Assembly: GCA_031255775.1 (NCBI GenBank)
Contig: JAIRRW010000031.1
Span: forward strand, 1 to 60,082
From: Clostridiales bacterium
Lineage (GTDB): Bacteria > Bacillota > Clostridia > Christensenellales > Pumilibacteraceae
Length of the DNA: 60,082 bases
Direction: 5' to 3'
Shown: positions 55,556 to 60,082 of the stretch, one piece after another
How positions within the stretch are numbered: the stretch's first letter is position 1
How the letters are laid out: each line of letters opens with the position of its first letter
Notes under the pieces: generated by a model
The model's input: the letters and a program-made list of their open reading frames with translations, nothing else
The model's database searches: none
What the model was told of the DNA's origin: nothing
Translations under genes and position numbers: made by a program

Positions 55556-56200
55556 TTAGCCGTTTATGAGGGCGTTTGTCAACGCTTCGCGCGGGAGCGG
55601 CTTGTTTTTGGGGTTTTCGGCGTCAAAAACGATACGCCCCGCCTTTAGGACGACCACGCGGGCGGACAGGTACAGCGCCTCGTCCGGGTCGTGCGTGACA
55701 AACAGCGCCGTGCGCTTGCCGCCCTCGTAATAGGAGAGGTAAAAATCCATCAGCTCCCGCTTGAGCTTTAGGTCGATGTTCAAAAAGGGCTCGTCCATCA
55801 AAATGGTCTTGGCCGGATACAAAAAGGCGCGTAGGATGGATACCCGACGGCGCTGGCCGCCCGATATATCCTTGATGTACGAATCACGCGCCTCGTAGAG
55901 CCCCGCGCGCCTAAGGTCGTCGTCCAGCTCCCGTTTGCCCGTCACGAACCAAAGATTGTCCCTGACCGAAAGATGGGGCAGCAGCCGATCGGTCTGAAAG
56001 ATAAAGGACAGCGGCGTCAGATCCGGCACCTCGCCCGCTTGGTAGGGCGTCAGCCCCGCCAAAATATTTAGGAGCGTGGTCTTGCCGCAGCCGCTTTCGC
56101 CCAAGATCGCGGTGACCGTGTTTTCTCGAAACGAAAACGAAAAATCGCGGTAGACCTCCTTTTCGCCGTACGCCTTGTCCAGGTGTTTGATCTCGATCAT
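55556..56200 (-). CDS. ABC importer ATP-binding protein (SsuB/TauB/ThiZ type)
   Basis: 214-residue ATPase with Walker A LGESGCGKTTLL, Q-loop FIFQTDRLLPHL, signature ISGGQRRRVSILRA, Walker B TILMDEPFLNID and switch FVTHDPDEAL. This is the family serving nitrate, sulfonate and pyrimidine-precursor importers. The ATG overlaps the permease stop as ATGA; a much longer frame upstream is a shadow of the permease gene. Confidence 0.9.
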   Translation of the reverse strand: MIEIKHLDKAYGEKEVYRDFSFSFRENTVTAILGESGCGKTTLLNILAGLTPYQAGEVPDLTPLSFIFQTDRLLPHLSVRDNLWFVTGKRELDDDLRRAGLYEARDSYIKDISGGQRRRVSILRAFLYPAKTILMDEPFLNIDLKLKRELMDFYLSYYEGGKRTALFVTHDPDEALYLSARVVVLKAGRIVFDAENPKNKPLPREALTNALING

Positions 56201-57003
56201 ACCCGTCCTCCCGCGTCCTTCCACCTGTACAGCGGTTTTGCCGCCGTCTTGATGCCCCACTCCATGAGGACGGCGGCGACTACCGAAACGATGGTCAGCG
56301 CCAACAGCTCGGCCGTATCGAAATAGATCTTGGCGGCGTTCATCATCGCGCCCAGCGAATGTGCGGTGTTGGACAGCACCTCGGCCGCAACCAATAGCTT
56401 GAGGTTTAACGACAGGCCGGAGGCCAGCGTCAGGATCACCTCGGGCAGCAGCATGGGCAGGATCATTCGACCCAAGATCCGGCTCCTTTTGACGCCGAAC
56501 ACCCGGCACATATCAAAGAGCGGCTGATCGATGTTATCGAGCGCCGACAGCAGCGCGGCATAGAGCGTGGGCATGATGACCAAAAGCGCCACCGCCACCG
56601 CCGCGCCGCCCGGGCTCATCCACAGCACAAGAAGTAAAATGACAGCGACGGTGGGCAGGGCGCGAAAGATGGCGATCAGAGGTTCGATCAGCCGCCGGAA
56701 AACGCCGAACAGGCGGCTCGATACGCCAAGCCCCGCCGCCAGCAAAAAGGAGAGACAAAAGGAAAACAGGCTGCGCAGCAGCGTGTTGGCAAACGAACGC
56801 CAAAACTCCCCCGCTCGCAGGAGGCCGAGCAGTCGCTCAAGGGTGGCCGCGGGCGCGGGCAGAACGATGGCCGAATGTGCGGCCAGGCTGCCGAGATACC
56901 AGACAAGCAGAACCGCGCCCACCGTGATAAGCGGGTACAGCATATTAAAGAGAATTTTGACCGCCCCGCTTGCTTCGGCGTGTTTGCCGTCCGTCCGCTT
57001 CAA
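56197..57003 (-). CDS. ABC importer permease (SsuC/ThiX type)
   Basis: 268 residues with about six membrane spans and an EAA-type loop (LGRMILPMLLPEVILTLASG) that docks the ATPase. It has SAIVLPAPAATLERLLGLL before the core domain, as in the sulfonate/nitrate/HMP permeases. It lies seven bases after the binding-protein gene and overlaps the ATPase gene. Confidence 0.88.
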   Translation of the reverse strand: MKRTDGKHAEASGAVKILFNMLYPLITVGAVLLVWYLGSLAAHSAIVLPAPAATLERLLGLLRAGEFWRSFANTLLRSLFSFCLSFLLAAGLGVSSRLFGVFRRLIEPLIAIFRALPTVAVILLLVLWMSPGGAAVAVALLVIMPTLYAALLSALDNIDQPLFDMCRVFGVKRSRILGRMILPMLLPEVILTLASGLSLNLKLLVAAEVLSNTAHSLGAMMNAAKIYFDTAELLALTIVSVVAAVLMEWGIKTAAKPLYRWKDAGGRV

Positions 57004-57010
57004 GGGCTTT

Positions 57011-57994
57011 TTACCCGAAAAACGCGTCTTGCGGGACGGCCGCCGCCTTAGGGTTGACGGCGATCAGCCGATCGACATAGGCCAGCACCCCCGCCTTGGC
57101 GTCCGCCGTCCGCAACGTACGGATGTTGCAGTTTTCGATCACCGCCGCGCTCATATTGCCGGCCGAAATGCCCGACTTGGCGCCGTCCTTCATGTGGGCG
57201 CCGACGGCGGTGACCGCGTCGGAAATATGATTGGCCAGCCAAGCGGCATCCTCGCCCGCCTCCAGCGCCGACAGCATGGCTTCGACCAGCGCGGCGTCCT
57301 CATACACGTCGCTGCGCGCCAAAAGCACGGCCTGGGGATACTCGCCGCCGTAAAGCGCCTGAATATCCATGAGGATGCTGACGTCCCCGTATTTTTTGGT
57401 CATGGTCGTCGCGGCGGGCTCGGGCGCCAAAACGTAGTCGTACGTCTTTTCGAGCTGTCCGGCGAGGTTTTCGGCGTCAATGCCGTGCAGCTTGATATAG
57501 GCGGCCGCCCCCGCCACTGCCGTTCCGTCGGTCGAATACGCGATCCCCTTTTTGTCCAAAATGTGCCTAAGCGTAAGGCCGGGGACGTTGGACAGGTTGA
57601 CGACGGCCAGCGACGCCTTATCGTCGGCCAGGCTCTCCAGCGTCGCGGCCCCGCCCCGGCCGATGATATAGAGGTTGCCGTGCGTGTTGACCGAGATCAG
57701 CTTATACGCCTCGCCGCTGCCCGCGACCAGCGTGGCGGCGTTGACCGGCATCAGGACAAAGGCCGCCTCCCTTTGGATGACCGGCTCCGAAATGCTGCCC
57801 GCCGCCGTCACGGTATACCGAACATTTTCGCGGCCCAGCTGATTTTCGTCATGCATGAGCTTGGCCATGACGAGCGCGGGCGCGCCGTCGGGCATAAAAA
57901 CGTCGAGATAGACCGTGTCCGGCTTGCCGCACCCGCTCAACGCGAATAGCCCCAAGACCCCGCCGAGCAACAGTGCCAATAACCGCTTTTTCAT
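57011..57994 (-). CDS. Substrate-binding lipoprotein of the ABC importer
   Basis: 327 residues with a lipoprotein signal peptide (MKKRLLALLLGG then LSGC, Cys as lipidation site). The mature part is a two-lobe binding fold related to the NMT1/SsuA group: FMPDGAPALVMAKLM at the N-terminal lobe, NLSNVPGLTLRHIL and YDYVLAPEPAATTM further on. The ligand cannot be read from sequence; this group binds sulfonates, nitrate or thiamine pyrimidine precursors. It follows the TM1266 gene by 39 bases. Confidence 0.85.
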   Translation of the reverse strand: MKKRLLALLLGGVLGLFALSGCGKPDTVYLDVFMPDGAPALVMAKLMHDENQLGRENVRYTVTAAGSISEPVIQREAAFVLMPVNAATLVAGSGEAYKLISVNTHGNLYIIGRGGAATLESLADDKASLAVVNLSNVPGLTLRHILDKKGIAYSTDGTAVAGAAAYIKLHGIDAENLAGQLEKTYDYVLAPEPAATTMTKKYGDVSILMDIQALYGGEYPQAVLLARSDVYEDAALVEAMLSALEAGEDAAWLANHISDAVTAVGAHMKDGAKSGISAGNMSAAVIENCNIRTLRTADAKAGVLAYVDRLIAVNPKAAAVPQDAFFG

Positions 57995-58033
57995 AGGATT
58001 TTTCTCCTTTGACGCATTTCACGGCGTCCCGTG

Positions 58034-58294
58034 TTACCTATTACTAAAAAGAACCTTGGCGTGCACCCCGTCGATCATGCCCAGCCGACCGCTCAAGGCG
58101 TTGATCGCCGCCGCGGGCGCGTCCATCACGACCGATATGACGCTGATGCCCCGCTCGCGGTACGGCAAGCCCATGCGTCCCGCGATATGATCCCGCATAC
58201 CGTGCAGAACCTCGTTGACCCGGGGAGCCGCCGCGGCCGCCTCGACGATAATCGCGACCACCGCCAAGCGGTTTTGCTCGTTCCCTTCGTTCAT
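58034..58294 (-). CDS. TM1266-family putative iron-only hydrogenase system regulator
   Basis: An 86-residue ACT-like protein (LAVVAIIVEAAAAAPRVNEVLH, shown here as part: NRLAVVAIIVE, then MGLPYRERGISVISVVMDA and ALSGRLGMIDGVHAKVLFS). The family is named from its neighbourhood with FeFe-hydrogenase maturation genes; its biochemical role is unknown. GGAG lies just before the ATG, and an upstream in-frame ATG is less well placed. No hydrogenase gene is in the window; the gene stands before an ABC importer and after a small ORF. Confidence 0.8.
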   Translation of the reverse strand: MNEGNEQNRLAVVAIIVEAAAAAPRVNEVLHGMRDHIAGRMGLPYRERGISVISVVMDAPAAAINALSGRLGMIDGVHAKVLFSNR

Positions 58295-58323
58295 GCCGTC
58301 TCCGCTCCTCTTAGCCATAATAT

Positions 58324-58407
58324 AAATCGGTATTTACCCCGGAGCAAGCTCCGGGCACGCGGCTACGCCGCCTTTTTGCAGCAGAGCTGCGGGGTATTTA
58401 CCGATTT
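58324..58407. repeat. Cruciform element with three internal hairpins
   Basis: Outer arms AAATCGGTATTTACCCCG and, from the other strand, AAATCGGTAAATACCCCG pair except for a three-base internal loop. Inside are three hairpins: CCCGGAGC-AA-GCTCCGGG, GCGGC-TAC-GCCGC and GCAGC-AGA-GCTGC. It would fold as a four-way junction in either DNA or RNA. It lies between the small ORF, whose stop is in the outer arm, and the TM1266 gene. Confidence 0.7.
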
Positions 58408-58538
58408 GTCGGCGTCGCAAAAATGCCCTTGCAAGCAAGCATTTTTGCTCCCGGAATAAACAACTCCCGGCCAAAACATCCGTTCTGCCCGGGAGGAACA
58501 TATAATAAGGAGACGTTTACCGCCTCATTATTCGTCAT
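58398..58538 (-). CDS. Small ORF at the head of the TM1266-ABC operon
   Basis: A 46-codon frame (MTNNEAVNVSLLYVPPGQNG and onward, with two Cys and ending ATPTNR) has AAGGAG eight bases before its ATG and lies 45-50 bases after a consensus promoter. No relative is recognised. It could be a real small protein, a leader peptide, or a chance frame in a regulatory leader. The stop codon falls in the cruciform element that separates it from the TM1266 gene. Confidence 0.45.
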   Translation of the reverse strand: MTNNEAVNVSLLYVPPGQNGCFGRELFIPGAKMLACKGIFATPTNR

Positions 58539-58595
58539 GCTGTCCGCTCCTTACCCGTCAGGCATCCCTTTCGGCTCAGGCAGGGGTATACGCAT

Positions 58596-58624
58596 AGTAT
58601 AACGCAACGGCAAACCAATGTCAA
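58596..58624 (-). promoter_or_regulatory. Promoter of the TM1266-ABC-hisIE operon (TTGACA-17-TATACT)
   Basis: Consensus -35 and near-consensus -10 with 17-base spacing on the minus strand. The leader opens with direct TGCCTGA repeats around GCCGAAAGGGA; I could not match this to a known riboswitch. Confidence 0.85.
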
Positions 58625-58700
58625 GCGCGGGAGCGGACAGAATTTCGGCAAATCGCCGCAAATCGCCGCTTTTTTTGTCGAATTTTTGTCGAATAACATC

Positions 58701-58729
58701 TTGACTTCGAATGTTATACGTACTATAAT
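58701..58729 (+). promoter_or_regulatory. Promoter of the lipoprotein gene (TTGACT-17-TATAAT)
   Basis: Strong hexamers with 17-base spacing. ATAACAT at 58693-58699 and ATGTTAT at 58711-58717 form an inverted repeat that brackets the -35 box, a likely operator. Two direct copies of TTTTTGTCGAAT lie just upstream. Confidence 0.82.
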
Positions 58730-58775
58730 ATAAATGGTTTTACATAAGCGACATTATATATTGAGGGGGTCGAAT

Positions 58776-59834
58776 ATGAAAAGAATCCAATATTTTGCGC
58801 TCATACTCATCTGTCTTATGCTTCCCGTTTTTGCCGCAGGGTGCCATAAACCGGACAATATCGACAAAAACGGCCATAACGGCAGTGACAACAGTCCCGT
58901 CGATCCGTTAAGTATCGGCAGGTCATGCAATCCCATTGCGCTTGCCGCCTACAAAAATGTCGAGGATAACGGCGGCATAAAGGCGCTGTCCGCCAACCCC
59001 TCGGCCATTCTCGCCGCGCCCCTTGCCGCCACCGATACGGAAAAGCAAGAAGACCTATGGGAGGACGAAAACGGAAATTGGCACGCATATTACCCTTACG
59101 ACTTTGTGCAAATAAACAGCGCGGTCTCCTTCGAAATCAATTTGAGCGGCGAGGGCTTTTTAGAAAGTATTTGCGGCGAGGGAATAGCGCTTGTCATCAT
59201 CGCCGATTTTATCGCGTATTCCGGCGAAGAAATAACGGGACCTATCACCGGTGGGTTTGACGAACATATCCTTTTGTTTTTTGGGCGTGACGGGATGTAT
59301 AGCTGCCTGACAAACGGCGGCGGCTTGGGTTTTTTAGAATTTAGTTCCCACAAGACGCTGACCGACAGCGCAATAGAAAAAGATCTTACACCCCCGATCC
59401 GGCTTTTTAATGTGGACACAAATACCTATTCGATCGAATATCTTATTCGTGACGCCGATTTCGGCCAGGGCGCATCCAAGCAGGCCGCGCACTATGAAAT
59501 GGTCGCCGAAACACAGAGCGAAGTCAAAAAAGAAACGGTCTATTCCGTCGTATCCCTGCAAGCCGGCTCCACCCTCGAAGTGTTTGCGCAAATCGAATCC
59601 ACCGAGACGGGAAGCATAACCATAAGCGGCAATTCCGTCTCCCGCCTCCAAAGAGCGGGCATCGACGAATTGACCGCGATCCGCCAAGGCGACGAAACCA
59701 AGACCGCCGCCGATTTGACCGAAGGCAGCGCCGTGCGCATCGTCTATTCAAAGTTTTACAGCCTATACGACCCCGTCGAGGCCTTTGTCGACCTAATCGA
59801 AATCTTACCGCAAGAGAATATAAACGGCATATAG
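58776..59834 (+). CDS. Predicted lipoprotein of unknown function
   Basis: 352 residues. A lipoprotein signal peptide (MKRIQYFALILICLMLPVF then AAGC) anchors it outside the membrane; a Gly/Asn/Asp-rich linker follows (about residues 27-45). The body is rich in short strands; the last 80 residues (TLEVFAQIESTETGSITISG, then GDETKTAADLTEGSAVRIVY) resemble an OB-like beta domain as in DUF3221-type proteins, a weak guess. GAGGGGG precedes the ATG; upstream in-frame ATGs lie in the leader. It is monocistronic with a strong, probably regulated promoter. Confidence 0.8.
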   Translation: MKRIQYFALILICLMLPVFAAGCHKPDNIDKNGHNGSDNSPVDPLSIGRSCNPIALAAYKNVEDNGGIKALSANPSAILAAPLAATDTEKQEDLWEDENGNWHAYYPYDFVQINSAVSFEINLSGEGFLESICGEGIALVIIADFIAYSGEEITGPITGGFDEHILLFFGRDGMYSCLTNGGGLGFLEFSSHKTLTDSAIEKDLTPPIRLFNVDTNTYSIEYLIRDADFGQGASKQAAHYEMVAETQSEVKKETVYSVVSLQAGSTLEVFAQIESTETGSITISGNSVSRLQRAGIDELTAIRQGDETKTAADLTEGSAVRIVYSKFYSLYDPVEAFVDLIEILPQENINGI

Positions 59835-59904
59835 TTCTTTGCCGATGACAGGCGGCTTTATAGACCGTTTTGCCGTTGCGATTGGTTGCAAGAACAGGTC
59901 TAAT

Positions 59905-59953
59905 CGTTAAAAGTAAATCCGAACCGGTCGCTATGGACGATTATCCGGCTCGG
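59905..59953 (-). terminator. Terminator after tRNA-Leu
   Basis: On the minus strand CCGAGCCGG pairs with CCGGTTCGG around a 17-base loop, followed by ATTTACTTTT. It lies 14 bases after the CCA end of the tRNA gene and just beyond the lipoprotein gene. Confidence 0.6.
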
Positions 59954-59966
59954 ATCATACTGACTT

Positions 59967-60049
59967 TGGTGCGAAGGACGGGACTTGAACCCGTACGGTT
60001 GCCCACACGCCCCTCAAACGTGCGCGTCTGCCAGTTCCGCCACCCTCGC
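59967..60049 (-). tRNA. tRNA-Leu (anticodon GAG)
   Basis: The minus strand folds as a class II tRNA: acceptor GCGAGGG with CCTTCGC, D-arm GGCGGAACTGGCAGACGC, anticodon stem CACGT/GCGTG with loop TTGAGGG (anticodon GAG), a variable arm, T-arm ACGGGTTCAAGTCCCGT, and an encoded CCA. It reads CUU and CUC codons. Confidence 0.95.
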
Positions 60050-60058
60050 ATAAGTGTC

Positions 60059-60082
60059 TAGGTAGTGTTGACACGCGTGTAA
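60059..60082 (+). repeat. Family A left end, cut by the window edge
   Basis: TAGGTAGTGTTGACACGCGT and the following GTAA match the left end of the rex-side element (GTCGTGTTGACACGCGTGTAA) and the inner end at 34338-34404. The rest of the element lies beyond the window, ten bases upstream of tRNA-Leu on its coding strand. Confidence 0.65.

Noticed and set aside
56201-56509. Long N-terminal extension of the ABC ATPase gene
   Set aside because: The extra 100 codons lie inside the permease gene in another frame, and the ATGA overlap gives a better start.
58539-58595. Known riboswitch in the TM1266 operon leader
   Set aside because: The TGCCTGA repeats and GCCGAAAGGGA looked suggestive of TPP or Moco elements, but the conserved blocks of those classes are not present and the leader is only about 50 bases.

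Overview
The window is a GC-rich, gene-dense stretch of a bacterial chromosome. It almost certainly comes from an anaerobic, Gram-positive-type Bacillota, probably class Clostridia; order and genus cannot be read from it. Supporting signs are a large Bacillus-type SRP RNA with an Alu domain, the blocks rsgA-rpe-thiN, yloU-fakA-recG and rpmH-rnpA-yidD-yidC-jag, a Rex redox repressor, the Firmicutes-type GalT, a fused 1,238-residue PurL, a TM1266-type hydrogenase-system regulator, and promoters of the TTGACA-17-TATAAT kind. There is no CRISPR array, prophage, transposase or rRNA operon.

Layout. 1-3.2 kb: plus-strand rsgA-rpe-thiN and rpsT, whose S20 product has a tail of about 100 residues. 3.2-10.1 kb: minus-strand galT, the operon ileS-methyltransferase-rluA, and the SRP RNA gene. 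10.2-13 kb: leaderless cca followed by a ROK-family protein, divergent from a plus-strand diacylglycerol-kinase-like gene. 14-22.4 kb: an unrecognised 1,097-residue membrane-anchored protein, then a membrane protein, a CtpE-like P-type ATPase and galK. 22.4-28.5 kb: rpmH-rnpA-yidD-yidC, then jag-DUF2726 and DUF815 ATPase-tcdA. 28.5-34.3 kb: yloU-fakA-recG with a cluster of DnaA boxes between fakA and recG, and murA. 34.5-39 kb: a plus-strand heterodimeric ABC exporter and a PP2C phosphatase. 39-43 kb: rex, and araC-fruK-AEC carrier. 43-54 kb: a complete inosinate operon purE-C-F-M-N-H-D-L. 54-58.6 kb: an operon running small ORF, TM1266 regulator, ABC importer, hisIE, hisJ. 58.7-60 kb: a plus-strand lipoprotein and a minus-strand tRNA-Leu(GAG).

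How the parts fit. The purine operon makes IMP. The neighbouring hisIE/hisJ belong to histidine synthesis, which releases AICAR that PurH consumes. galT and galK are two Leloir steps held in separate transcription units. YidC, YidD, Jag, RnpA and the SRP RNA serve membrane-protein insertion and RNA processing. Rex and the TM1266 regulator point to a fermentative, probably hydrogen-metabolising life.

The most unusual content lies between genes. At least three families of structured repeats recur. Family A has TAGG(C/T)NGTGTT termini. Family B has GGAGTGACA termini. Family C sits directly after stop codons. Within families A and B the termini and internal-loop motifs are conserved while the stem sequences differ and still pair, which suggests selection on a folded RNA or DNA. 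Family A ends supply the TAG stop codon of recG, rex and purL. All of this was read by eye; no alignment, folding or database search was run.
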